A stretch of DNA of 64,000 nt, from contig CAKJVC010000114.1 in the NCBI GenBank assembly GCA_918026815.1, positions 1 through 64,000 on the forward strand, given 5' to 3'. Position numbers and translations under genes: made by a program. How positions within the stretch are numbered: the first letter of the stretch is position 1; every line of letters starts with the position of its first letter. Of the stretch, positions 34,094-44,955 are shown piece by piece. Origin of the DNA: Chalara sp. BL73. Its lineage: Eukaryota > Ascomycota > Leotiomycetes > Helotiales. The notes under the pieces were generated by a model. The model worked only from the letters and a program-made list of their open reading frames with translations, was not told the DNA's origin and did no database searches.

Positions 34094-36868
34094 CTAAATT
34101 TGCTCTATTACAAGCTCTTGATCCTTGAGAAGATCTTCGTAGATAAGGTGATCTACGCCCATCTATTGTTTGATCTTCTCCAAAGCACCTACAGTGGCCA
34201 TAGAAAGACGATTACGACGATCCGTAATAGTCAATTTTGCGCTAGAGAACGCTCTTTCAGCGTCGGTCGACATAGAAGGTATTCCCAAAATATCAATAGC
34301 TATTTGGGATAGATTTGGCCATCTCTTTTGCTGTGATAACCACCAAATACGAAGGTCGAAAGAATCGCCAAGAGCTATTTGGGTTGCAGGAAAAGAAAGG
34401 TATTCCTGTAGCTCATTCTTTGGCGCTAGAAAGCGTGAACGTCGACGCTTTTGTAAATGAGCAAAGTACGCGTTTTGAGAGATCTCTTGAACGTCGAAAG
34501 AATTAGAAAGAGCTGTCGTAGTACGAGAGACTATAATTACGGATTAGTTAGTAATAAACGCCGGAATCTTTAACTACTTACCCTTATCTTTGTACTCTTC
34601 ATTTCAATAATCCTCGACCCTTTCCTTGATTGAAATTAACCACTGTAGATAATCGGCCTAAGCTTCTTCGAAATAAGCTCATTTCTGAGTAGGATCCAAT
34701 ACAACACCAAGAGCGTAAGCTAGAGATTCATCTGTAAAGATATAATACTTATTAAGCTTTTCCTATCCTGAATTGATCGACGCTAAAAGAAAAGCGTGAT
34801 TTTTATAGCGCTCCTTGCCTTTCTCAAAACACTCCATCACGAACTCCAAATTCGGTAACCATCTCTCTATAGTACCTTTGTGTGATTCCGTAAATAAAGT
34901 AGCGTCTTCGAGAGGCTAAAAGAACTCTACAATACGCTCTAGCTCAACGTAATCGTCGCTGGTAATTCGATCAGGAAGAGGAATCGCGCTGGGGTGCTTT
35001 TTGTAGAATTTAGGCAAAGCTTCACGAATACAAAGTAATAAAATCGATTTGATCGTTCTCAAAAAAAAATGCCACCTAATTGAAAATAGAAACAATTAGT
35101 AACTATTGTACTTGACCAGTTTTAACTTACCTTGTTACGTTATCACGACGAATCACCCACTCTCCAGAAATCGCTCTGAATTGTTGTAGACGTTCTGGAG
35201 AACGCGCAATAAGATTAGCGTTATTATAAGCTTTACCAATAGGCCCAAATCTTCTCCATTCTTTCAATTCCTCCTCTCTAAAAGCATCCCAACAAGCGTT
35301 GTTGGCTAGAGCGAGAATATCGTCGATAGAATCCTCAGCGGCGGTATGAAGGAAAAACTGACTAGCCAGGTTAATAATATAGCCCTGGCAGCGAATTCGA
35401 TGAATTTTAGGGTCCTAATCTTTGCTGTATTTCTCATGAATAACTGCAAAAGTCAGTAAGAAAGCCTATTATTTTACAGAAAAAAAGAAGCGTTGAAAAA
35501 ACTTTACTTTCGCTCATCTCGCGCATTATAACATCCATCGACGAAGCGTTGTCAGTTACTACAAAACCGAGCCTATAAAAGCTATTAAATACCTTCCAAT
35601 CCTCTAAACGTTTAACAACGTGTAAAGCAAGATTTCGGCCTGTATAAGCACCAATTATCTCATCCAAACTAAGAAGAATGCGGTCGTATTTGCCGTCGAA
35701 AATGCCGTAGCAAATAATGACCAAAGTAAGTATGCCGTTGAGTAACGACCACGCGTCAGTTGTAATATGAATCTTTGACTGACAACGAGCAATTCTTTCT
35801 AATTGAGCTTTTTGTTGCTCTTTTAACATGCGATCAACCCATTTTTTTATTGTATAGCCCGTAGTAGGGAAATAAGCTGTCGCATGAGGATTGAGGTATT
35901 GTAAAATCGATCGGAATTCGTTGCTCTCCACCACATTCAAGGATATCGATGCAGCCGCCACCCATTTAACAACTAGTATTTCTAAAACATGAGGATCGAT
36001 TCGAAGTTCGTCTGAAGGAATTTCGGATTCTAAAGCAATTCGACGTCGTTTATAAGCTTCTATAATAAAGTACAAATTAGCATAGTCAATTGTAAAGGAA
36101 TTAGTATGTAGTGTTGAAGTGGTTTTCGTGACGAAATAGGACTAGTGCGGAGTAAAGTCTTGGCAAAACCTCTCGATTTACCCCGCTATCGTCAGTTCGA
36201 TTTAGTCAACTACAACACCAAAACAAATAAAATACAATTGCAATAACGTTACCTGAGTTCGCAGCTTTTTCCATCGCATCTTCAATTGCTCCTCGAACCT
36301 TTTTCAGCTTTGTTTGGCGCATAGAATCGCTGTGGATGTCGTGAGCGATCAAAAGGTGCGACCGAATGATTTTGGTGCCTCCTGTCACTTTGTACGCTTT
36401 TTTGCAATGCATACACAACCACACTTTTCTGCCTTTGTCGTCGCGGTGTACAAATTGAGGATTTGGATTAAGTTGATGATTGTATACGTTAGAACTGCGT
36501 TTATTATCAAGTTCACAATCGTCGGTTGCAGAAGCTGACTGAGAGCTAGCAAAAGAAGTTGCGATTAATGTCGCAGATTCTTTTACTTCCAGCTTACTAT
36601 TAGTAGTAAAAGAAGCTGCAAATAGGTCAGGAGTGATATCTTTTGTAAGTTCCTCACTAAGAGCGATTGACATCGTTTCATTCCATGAAGCCTGATTCTC
36701 TTGAAAGTCTTTTGCTAACGCTTTATCTTTCTCGATTTGCTCAATTCGAGCATGATCGAGAAGGCAATTAAGTGATGATTCTGAAAACGACATACTGAAG
36801 GATATTCGATAATACAAAAGGTGCAATACTGAATTGAGAGAAAGGAAAAGTCGAGGTTTTATACCCAA
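34094..36868 (-). mobile_element. hAT transposon relic with RIP-like stop codons
   Basis: Reading downward, the N-terminal part (36868-36206) has a BED zinc finger, KVWLCMHCKKAYKV...HLLIAHDI. The middle (36075-35434) has WVAAASISLNVVES, FRSILQYLNP, KIHITTDAWSLLNGILTLVII and FVVTDNASSMDVIM (hAT catalytic region). The end has HRIRCQGYIINLA, then LRIWWLSQQKRWPNLS, MSTDAERAFSSAKLTITDRRN and LEKIKQWMG, the hAT dimerisation domain. Stops interrupt conserved Trp/Gln-like positions at 34916-34918 (TAG), 34763-34765 (TAG), 34679-34681 (TGA), 34658-34660 (TAG) and 34604-34606 (TGA). All are explained by single C:G-to-T:A changes. Terminal repeats were not certain; GCAAAATGCACTG at about 37068-37080 could be the right end. 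Inactive. Confidence 0.85.
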
Positions 36869-38055
36869 CAGAATCAGCTCGCGTTTCTTAAAATCACCAA
36901 AAACAAAGCCAATTTACAAGGCTACGAGAATCTCTTACTTCTCGAAACTCGAATCAGCCATGCCGCGCGTTACTCCAAGGATTTATTATCGTCGCCCGGG
37001 TTTTCAACTGCTTAAAATCGTTTATTCGCACCAAAAAAAGCAATAGTTGCAAGCTTGATGCCTATAGCAAAATGCACTGTAACAGCCTCATTTCCACTTC
37101 GACCCGTCGACGGCATAATATTTCCAAATATAAGCTATTTCACACTTAAAATCGACATATTTCCGAATTCCTAAAACGCCGAAAAGTTCAGGACCTGGTA
37201 ATATTGTCGATTTTCATTTCCGTAAGGTCGTTGGCGCTTCAAGAGCCATGGTAGCTCAACAACCCTATTGCCTAAAAAGCCTTTCCGCGAGCCGGCTACC
37301 TTGTATAACCCCTTTTATAACATGGTTTTTGTTTCTAATTGTATCAGAAACCCTTGTAGTGGCGTTTAAGGAGAAAAAAAGAAATATTGGTGATAGTGTT
37401 GTGATGAAAAAAAAGGAGGCTGGTGATGACAAGTAGCAGAAAATCCTCGATAATTTAGGTACGTTTTAGCTGCAGAGCCGCATTTCAGCTGACTAACTAG
37501 CCTTGGCACAGTATTTAGTATTATTGCCAATATGATATGAGATCCGATTTCCATACTAATACTAGCGCTCTACGAGATATCTCATACTAATACTAGCGTA
37601 GTATCAAAAAGTCGATCTCATATGTCTCGAGACTCGATATTACTAAATACTACAATACTAACTCGTTCACTGCATAGAACTGATGAAAGCGTAAATGTGG
37701 TACCGAGATCAGTCTTTGTATGATCTACCCTTGACCAAAAATAACAGGTAGAGGTCGAAGGCGAGATTGTTCGGCTGCCTTTGGTTGACTCGTCAGAAAT
37801 CACCGCAGAGCAGAGATCCGTCAAGTCTGGAAACAAACCGCTTGGCAACTCTACGTTCGAAGGAAATGATATGCATTATTGCTGTACGATTGCCCGAGAA
37901 TCCTAATGCGCCAGTTATGCGGATATAAGAAGAGCGTTCGGCGGAGACTCAACCTCCGTCCATGATGTTCGTCCCTGCGCTTGACGAGCCTGCCAGTCTG
38001 GTGTTAAACAACATTCAGATCACCTTAATGAAATTTAATTAATCCAATATCTAAA
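36869..38055. other. Gene-free stretch with an inverted-repeat element
   Basis: Includes the possible right end of the hAT element and the MITE-like inverted repeat at 37510-37654. The short open frames show no motif. Confidence 0.4.
37510..37654. repeat. MITE-like inverted repeat with internal direct repeat
   Basis: Arms at about 37510-37550 and 37606-37654 share AGTATTTAGTA and, further in, ATATGAGATC, each in inverted orientation. Between them CATACTAATACTAGCG occurs twice (37552-37567 and 37583-37598). Size and shape fit a small non-autonomous DNA element. No target duplication was established. Confidence 0.45.
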
Positions 38056-39448
38056 ATGACGAGGGGTCAATTGAATATACCATGTTCCACGAGCATCGTG
38101 CGCGTGCGCATTGTTGATACGAGTTGTTCATTCACAATCAAGGCAGAGTCGTTCATCAAACCCCTTGAACAGGTTCAAGACTTTTTCGAAGTCCCTGACC
38201 TTGCTTTTCTGATTGAACATGAGGCATCGGGGCAAAAAGTGATGTTTGATCTCGGCATTCGCAAAGATTACTGGAATCTTCCTGCTGTCGTTCTGAGTCG
38301 ACTTGGAGGCGGAATTAGCATTCCTTCACTTAGAGTTGAGAAAGACGTCCCCGAGGTCCTTATGGAGAATGGCATTGAACTTGGACAAATATGTAAGTGG
38401 TAATATTGGGAGTAAAGCTTCGGAGCCAATTCGCCAAGCTAAGTAGCATCTACCTCTTAGCGGCCGTCATATGGTCTCATTACCATTGGGATCACATTGG
38501 CGATGTATCGTTGTTTCCACCTTCGACATCTCTCGTCGTCGGACCAGGTTTTACGGCATCGCCGACATTGATGCCGGGCTACCCGAATAATCCCATCTCG
38601 CCAGTTCCGGCCGATTGTTTTACAGACAGAGAATTACGAGAACTTGATTTTTCTGCGCAAGAGTTGACTATAGGGGGTTTTCGAGCAATTGATTTCTTTT
38701 CGGATGGATCTTTCTATCTTCTGGGTACGCACCTTCTTGTTCCGCCTATATCATTATGTCAACTTAAGTCGTATGAGTTGGTGTTACAATTCCGGCTAAC
38801 GTTTGAATGAAAGACACACCTGGTCACTGCATCGGACATATATGTGGTCTTGCTCGCACAACCCCGGAGCCAGATAGCACGTTCGTCTTCCTTGGTGGCG
38901 ATATTTGCCATTCTGCAAGCTGCTTCAGACCATCGCCGGATTATCCGCTACCTGATCCTCTTCCTAAGGGAACTCTGGATCAAGACGAGTTCTTCCCCAT
39001 GCCCTGCCCAGCAAGTATCTTTACCGACCGTCATCCCCAAGCAGCGACGCTCGAGCATCCTTCTTTCAACCCATGGACGACTCCATTCCACAAGATCTCT
39101 ACAATTTCCACGTCAGCCTATAACGAACCTAGAATCGCACAACGATCTGTCAATCAACTGATCAAGTTTGACGGATCCCCGTCGATATTAGTTTGTTTTA
39201 CTCACGATCAATCTCTTACGACTTATCTGCCAACAATAAGTTCCCGACCCGATATGGACCTCAATGAGTGGAAATCTAGTGGTTGGAAAGAGAGTTGTCA
39301 CTGGGACTGGCTCAATCTCTTGTCTCGCGCCGGCTTTCCAGGCAGAGAGCCTGTGGTCTGTGGCTACTGGCGGAATGGAGAAGAGTGGGAAGATGCGAAA
39401 CAACATTTGCTTAACTTGAGTGGGAACGTCGAAGGTAGTGGTTTATAG
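38056..39448 (+). CDS. Metallo-beta-lactamase-fold hydrolase
   Basis: Hydrolases of this fold use one or two metal ions; fungal relatives include lactonase-like and thioesterase-like enzymes. Exons 38056-38392, 38461-38724 and 38814-39448 total 1236 nt in phase, 411 aa. The introns are 68 nt (GTAAGT...CTTAG) and 89 nt (GTACGC...GAAAG). The metal motif is SHYHWDHIGD (HxHxDH). Further conserved parts are DLAFLIEHEASGQKVMFDLGIRKD (first strands), DTPGHCIGHICGLA (second His), VFLGGDICH (metal Asp) and SILVCFTHDQ (last His). There is no signal peptide or PTS1. Convergent with ketopantoate reductase 2. Intact. Confidence 0.88.
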
Positions 39449-39680
39449 AGCTCCGAAGTAAATCACAGAGGATGACGTATTTTAATTTCTGGACAACCGC
39501 AGGCCACTATTTGAGCTGCTTAGTTGGCTACGGGCTATACATACAGATATATTTCAGGGACACCTTGCGCCATTGCAATTGTAGTAGTGCTGGTGATACT
39601 CGAGAATACAGCTTCCTATTCATTATTGCTCTCATAATATTTTGTATCTTTACAATATCACAGACATATCTGCGTTGCGT

Positions 39681-40904
39681 CTATCCCCGTAGAGCACTTC
39701 TTGTCTTCATTTCAATCTCTTGCACCAATCGATCATTGACTGGAGTTGCCACACCTAGTTTCCGCCCCAGGCGTGACCAGCTCCCGTTAATGAACCTCAC
39801 TTCCGTCTCCCTGCCTGCTCTGAGATCCCAGACCATTGAACAAGTAGTATTATATGTCTTTTGTATAATTCCGTTGACCGTCTCTTCGAGTACATCTACT
39901 GAAAACCTCTCCTTGACTTCGGGAATATGTTTTAGCTCTGGTAAAGAGAGGACCACATTTGAGATTTCGGTCAGGATCTCTCTCCGCGTGTCTGGGATGG
40001 TGAAAAGAAATCCATTGGTAGAGTCGTTGAGAGCGCACAGCGGGTTGCAAAAGGCGTTGACGGCAAGTTTTTCGAGTTGAATTTGGAGGATAGAGGTATA
40101 AGGAAAGGACGTTGCATTGAGATAGTAGGACTGTGGGAGGATTTTGAGAAAGTAGTCCATCTCTAGATTGAATTCATCACTCGAATAGGCCCCAGTGCGA
40201 TCTCCCCGTGGTATCATCCCGATTGATGTGGCGGCGAATCCAGTGTGGGTGATATTGAACGGTTTGTTAAGTGTTACGCCGTGAGAAATTACGCCGATCA
40301 GATAGTTTGGACGCGTTTGTGAATCTGCGAAAAGATGCTCGTTAACTGCCTCGACTGTCCCGAACCCATTTTGAAGGAATAGAATCCTTGACTGGGCTGT
40401 CAGACGAGGCAAAAGAGGGCGGAGTGCATCGACAGTTTGAGTGCTTTTAACACAAATAATAAGATGTTCGATCACGTCGTTTGCAACCTGCTTAGCTTGG
40501 GCAGGAGAGTCTGAATACCACTGCGATTCAAAATTTTCCGGATATTCGCGATACCACTGACCATCGTGTAGCACCTCGAAGTCGTAGTTTGCTGAGCTTA
40601 CATAGATCCCTTCTCTTGTTTCGAGTGAAATGATATTCCCATTATTTTGATATGCGCCAAGAAGCGACTTCCGGTGAAGGAGAAGCGTAACAGCCGGGCC
40701 GTTAGGAATGGCGGAAAGACAGTGGGCTGCGAATGTTCCAATACTGCCTAAGCCCAGCACATGGACTCGCGGTCGGGGTTGCCGTGACCTGATTTGTGGA
40801 ATTGTCATGGTGGTCATCAATGATGAACCATGGTTAGATGTCTGGAATGAGGATGAGAATGCTTGCGATCGCACGAGTCTTTTCATAATTCTCCGCTTTC
40901 TCAT
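39681..40904 (-). CDS. 2-dehydropantoate 2-reductase family protein 2, probably mitochondrial
   Basis: A second ApbA/PanE-family reductase, longer and distinct from the one at 28 kb. Single exon, 407 aa from the first ATG (40902-40904). The N-terminus (MRKRRIMKRLVRSQAF) is rich in Arg and Ser with no acidic residue, as in mitochondrial presequences. The Rossmann motif is VHVLGLGSIGTFAAHCL. LIICVKSTQTVDALRPL and ILFLQNGFGTVEAVN are the expected nucleotide-domain parts, and LEKLAVNAFCNPLCALND has the catalytic Lys and Asn. Near the end, SMVWDLRAGRETEVRFINGSW carries the conserved Glu of the C-terminal domain. The fungal 2-oxoisovalerate reductases that supply 2-hydroxyisovalerate for depsipeptides are in this same family, so ketopantoate is not the only candidate. 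Intact. Confidence 0.87.
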   Translation of the reverse strand: MRKRRIMKRLVRSQAFSSSFQTSNHGSSLMTTMTIPQIRSRQPRPRVHVLGLGSIGTFAAHCLSAIPNGPAVTLLLHRKSLLGAYQNNGNIISLETREGIYVSSANYDFEVLHDGQWYREYPENFESQWYSDSPAQAKQVANDVIEHLIICVKSTQTVDALRPLLPRLTAQSRILFLQNGFGTVEAVNEHLFADSQTRPNYLIGVISHGVTLNKPFNITHTGFAATSIGMIPRGDRTGAYSSDEFNLEMDYFLKILPQSYYLNATSFPYTSILQIQLEKLAVNAFCNPLCALNDSTNGFLFTIPDTRREILTEISNVVLSLPELKHIPEVKERFSVDVLEETVNGIIQKTYNTTCSMVWDLRAGRETEVRFINGSWSRLGRKLGVATPVNDRLVQEIEMKTRSALRG

Positions 40905-41335
40905 GAACTTACTGCTGCTGGGGCATATACTTCCTTGCCAGTTCAAACGTTCCAGACGTCGATACTCTATGGATATTCGTAGCGTAGTTGTTGCGCCCTA
41001 CAAGGATTCTCACAGGGCGCGTCCCGATACGCCCTGTGGGGCATTATGCTTCAGTAGCCAGTATCCACTTCTTAAGTTGCTCCATGATTATCATGCACAA
41101 AGGCCAGACGCTCCAGGCATTCCACCAAAACAATTTTGGAGGGAGATATAATTTGGAAAACCCAAAGGGTGGAGAGAAGGGGGCACAACATGGGGCGGGA
41201 AATGGTTCATGTTTACTACACTACATGGCTCGGTGGCAAATTGCAAATTAAACTGCGAGGATGTATCAGGGACATGAGTAAAATACACATGCTTTGGCTC
41301 AGGTAGATTTTACAAGCTTCTTACGATTAACTACT
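40905..41335. promoter_or_regulatory. Promoter region of ketopantoate reductase 2 with a perfect 9-bp palindrome
   Basis: CACAGGGCG (41011-41019) and CGCCCTGTG (41030-41038) form perfect inverted arms around a 10-bp spacer, about 107 bp before the ATG. The nearby GCGCCCTACA (40993-41002) recurs in the aminotransferase promoter (43243-43252). A regulator binding site is possible. Confidence 0.45.
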
Positions 41336-43018
41336 CTATCGTACCACAGCCGCTTGCATTATCGTTTGACAAAACGGACTGTTCCTTCGAAGCACCCCCC
41401 CAAATCTGACGAATATAAACGGAATGATTGCCATCAGGAGCGCAATAAAGCCTAGCAATGTGCTGGCCCAGCGAATCCCCAGGCTGCGGTACATTGGGCC
41501 TGAGGCCAGTGGAAGGCATGCTGCAGCGATAGAGCGAATAGTGCTTGCTGCAGCTTGTGCTGATGCTGAGTACTGTTTATACGCATCAGTGAGGTAATTC
41601 AGCATTGCCATGAAGATGAGTAAGTATCCTATCCCAAACCAAACACCGGCTATCATGGGTATGATGGGATTGATAGACACAGAAGAGGTCCAGCCGAGCC
41701 AAAAAAGAGCAATTACGATCCTAAAAGTTGTGAGACAGTTAGTATCGCAGATCTATCAACAAGTGATACGAGTACTATACGACATACAGAGGGGCCCCTG
41801 CAGCTGCGAGAGGAAGGCGTCGATATTCCTCTACTTGCGCCCAAGGCATGTTGGCAGCCTGTGCTTTGGAGTGGAATGAACTATACCAGAGAAATATGAG
41901 GAACGCCATTCCAGCGCCGACCATTACTACGTGATCAATCAGCATTCCGAGGGCACAAGCAGAACGTGGAAGGAGCAACTCACTAGGTATGAAAGCTAAG
42001 CTGCTAACACCCGCGGACATTCCGTAGAGTCCTATGTTTGTTTTATTAACATATATCCCCTAAAATCTTATCGAATTGGACCCGCACCTTGAAAAATAAC
42101 TGGATATGCTTGGAAGAAAAGGTACAATATTGCATAAATCAAAGCAAGATATAGCGATGAGAACAGCAGAATTGGCTCCTGGATTGTCATGACAAATGGC
42201 CTGCTAAAGGTCATTGCAACTTCGCGTGCCACAGAGGTCATACTTTGTGGTATACTGGATGTCTCCATAGACAAATCGGTTCTCCCAAGCCGCTTTTCTC
42301 TCCGCTGAAGTATAGCAGGAAGAAAAGTCTCTGGCAGTAGAAGAACGGCTGGTAACCCGACTGCAGTAATGGATAAACCAACCCAGAAGGTCCATCTCCA
42401 GGATACCACGGAAACAAATCCAGATATTATAGGTCCAACTTGCGGACCCAGCGTGGTTATAAACATGAAAGATGCCATTGCAATTCCACGATGCTGTGGG
42501 TTGTGGTAGATGTCAGAGTATAGGCCCGCTATTATGGCATTGGGAGCAGCAGCGTTCATCCCACATAGTAGTCGAAATATGGCCAGAGTAACATAACTAG
42601 GTGACAATGCGCATGCTAAGGTACATAGCATATAGCCGATATATGTAGAAATGAGGACGGGTTGGCGACCATAGAACTCGCTCATCGGTCCAAAAATCAA
42701 AGGCCCTATCGTGAACCCAACAAGGTACAGCGAATTAAGGAGGACGAGTGATACATCTGACGTTAGATGGAATGCTTCCGCTATCGCTGTGTGAGCGCCA
42801 GATGGGAGGGATGATCCAAGGGCACTATTGAAAGTAAAGAAGCTGCCAGCACAGACAATGTGCCATTTTCTTGCCTTCACGTGAGCAGCGTCAGTATCAT
42901 GATAAAATTTTCTCTAACTTGAATTACATACGGAAGAAAAGTTAGCAGGATTCTCAGGATCATCATCTGCTAGAGACGCCATCCATACAAGTGAACATGG
43001 TGAGATCCCATTCATCAT
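41336..43018 (-). CDS. Major facilitator superfamily transporter (drug:H+ antiporter type)
   Basis: Five exons (43018-42932, 42874-42088, 42031-41984, 41926-41788, 41720-41336) total 1446 nt in phase, 481 aa. All introns are 56-67 nt. The first exon ends DDPENPANFSS, the usual DPENPxNW lead. RKWHIVCAGSFFTF starts helix 1. GPMSEFYGRQPVLI is the A-motif loop, and SYVTLAIFRLLCGMNAAAPNA and GPQVGPIISGFVSVVSWRWTFWVG (motif C area) follow. LLLPETFLPAIL leads into the central loop, PWAQVEEYRRLPLA is the conserved loop before helix 9, and LIVIALFWLGWT, then SASAQAAASTIRSIAAACLPLAS, closes the family pattern. It probably exports a small molecule made by the neighbouring enzymes. It has no disruption. 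Confidence 0.88.
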
Positions 43019-43506
43019 GGGGCTTTGGGACGGCCATTTATCTTCATTTTTGAAGATTTGGAGTGCTCACAGTGCTTGACTGTAAACCTTCCACTCTGTC
43101 CCTCTTTTCAGACTTCCAGAAGAAGCCTCACTCGAATTACTAAGTCGAGTATACTTCTTAGCAGCAACATCTTCGGCCGAGCTTTGTTCGACAAAAGTAA
43201 AGCACGCCCTACCGACAACTTGGCGCCCGTGTCGCCCTTGTCGCGCCCTACATACGACTTGGCGCCTGTGTCACGCCCTGCATCCGCAGCCCCACTGTTG
43301 ATATCGCCACTCACCATGAATATCGCGCCAAGCAAGTTGTAACATTACGAAACACATTACAATCAACAATATTTGAACGAGACGTGCTCGAAATGAGAGC
43401 ATATAACAATATCGAGTCCAGGCCCTTAATAAGAGAAGAGATAGTTATTCGTAACGTTAAGTTTGATTGCGAACCTTACGTTTCTTCCAGGATTATAACT
43501 AAAGTG
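43019..43506. promoter_or_regulatory. Divergent promoter between the MFS gene and the aminotransferase, with a 39-bp tandem repeat
   Basis: Two 39-bp units at 43205-43243 and 43244-43282 each contain CGCCCTA, then CTTGGCGCC, then GTGTC. The words TTGGCGCC (43220-43227, 43259-43266) recur as TTGGCGC in the C2H2 gene's promoter. This may be a duplicated regulator site. Confidence 0.45.
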
Positions 43507-44778
43507 ATGGCTTCTTTAGCCAATACACAGGCACAATTATTCCCAGATTCAGATACCTTCCTGCCATCATCAGTCCTCCGTATGGCCTCTACTACCACTA
43601 CCCATTCATCACAACTTGCCAAGCTTGACTTCTCTCAATTAAAAGTTGAATATACTACTAATCCACGACCTGTTCCAGCGCCAGGGTCAAAGGAAGTCAC
43701 GTCCCATAGAATATGCACAGACCACATGATCACCGCTGGCTGGACAGCCGAACATGGTTGGGCGAGCCCAGAACTTATACCATATGGCGCCCTCCCGATA
43801 ATGCCAACTGCGAGCGTCCTGCATTATGCCACCGCTTGTTTCGAGGGCATGAAGCTCTACCGGGGATATGATGGGAAGCTCCGCCTATTTCGACCTCACT
43901 ACAATGTTTCACGGATGCTCGCGTCTGCGACCCGCATCTCCCTCCCAGGGTTCGACCCACAGGCGCTGCTCAAGCTCATTCATAAGCTCTGTGCGGTGGA
44001 CGGGCCGAAATGGTTACCGAGAGATCGAGGGGGCTCGTCGCTTTATATCAGACCAACACTTGTTGGGTCCGACCCAAGCCTTGGGTTTCAGGTTCCGCAA
44101 GAGGCGCTGTTGTTTATTATTATCTCGTATTGGGAGACGAAGGACGTAACGCCTCGTGCACAGCTTACTCCAAGAGACGGGATGCGCCTTCTCGCTAGCC
44201 AAGAGGATATGGTTAGGGCATGGCCCGGTGGTACTGGGTCGGCAAAGATTAGCGCAAACTATGGGCCCTCATTGCTAGTGCATAGTCAAGCCAGAAGATC
44301 AGGGTTCGATCAAGTTCTTTGGTTGTTTGGACCAGAGGGCTATGTAACGGAGGCAGGGTCTTCCAACTTCTTTGTTATATGGAGAACAGAAAGGGGCAAT
44401 TTGCAGATGGTTACCGCAGCGTTGGATGAGCATACTATTTTGGCGGGCGTAACCCGGCAAAGCATACTGGAACTAGCCAAAGAAAGATTCTCACCTTCTT
44501 CGAAGTTTGGAGAAGAGTTTGAGTCGCTGGAAGTAGTGGAGACGAAATTCACTATTTTTGACATCATCTCTGCAGCGAAGGATGGAAGGCTCCTTGCTGC
44601 ATTTGCTGTTGGGACAGCCTGTTTTATCGTGCCGATATCCCACATCAGATATAAATATGAGCAGATTGATATCAATGTTAACTCAATCCCCCATGTTTCA
44701 GCCCTACAGAAGTGGATGTCCGATATACTCTATGGAAATGAGCCCAGCGCATGGACTGATGTGATTCAGGAGGAGTGA
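43507..44778 (+). CDS. Branched-chain-amino-acid aminotransferase
   Basis: A PLP enzyme that interconverts Leu, Ile and Val with their 2-oxo acids. One exon without introns. In-frame ATGs lie at 43393, 43507 and 43582; from 43507 it gives 423 aa and from 43582 it gives 398 aa, closer to the usual length. The sequence shows PASVLHYATACFEG-like TASVLHYATACFEGMKLYRG, LRLFRPHYNVSRM, SLYIRPTLVGSDPSLG, MVRAWPGGTGSAKISANYGPS (the Lys before the NYGPS turn is the PLP lysine), GFDQVLWLFG, VTEAGSSNFFVIW and ILAGVTRQSILEL. All conserved parts are present. Divergent from the MFS transporter. Many fungi keep an extra copy outside primary metabolism, so a role in a specialised pathway fits the context. Confidence 0.92.
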   Translation: MASLANTQAQLFPDSDTFLPSSVLRMASTTTTHSSQLAKLDFSQLKVEYTTNPRPVPAPGSKEVTSHRICTDHMITAGWTAEHGWASPELIPYGALPIMPTASVLHYATACFEGMKLYRGYDGKLRLFRPHYNVSRMLASATRISLPGFDPQALLKLIHKLCAVDGPKWLPRDRGGSSLYIRPTLVGSDPSLGFQVPQEALLFIIISYWETKDVTPRAQLTPRDGMRLLASQEDMVRAWPGGTGSAKISANYGPSLLVHSQARRSGFDQVLWLFGPEGYVTEAGSSNFFVIWRTERGNLQMVTAALDEHTILAGVTRQSILELAKERFSPSSKFGEEFESLEVVETKFTIFDIISAAKDGRLLAAFAVGTACFIVPISHIRYKYEQIDINVNSIPHVSALQKWMSDILYGNEPSAWTDVIQEE

Positions 44779-44955
44779 TGGATGTGTTATGGGCTCGTGA
44801 AACATCGACTGTCTTCGTTGCACCGATAAAATAAATACTTACCACAAGCATATCAAGTTGTAAATTATACAGAGTTCAAATACATTTTTATATATGCTTT
44901 ACATGCTGCTAATGGGCCTTCTATATACCAAACTTCCTTTTCATTCAATTCGTGG

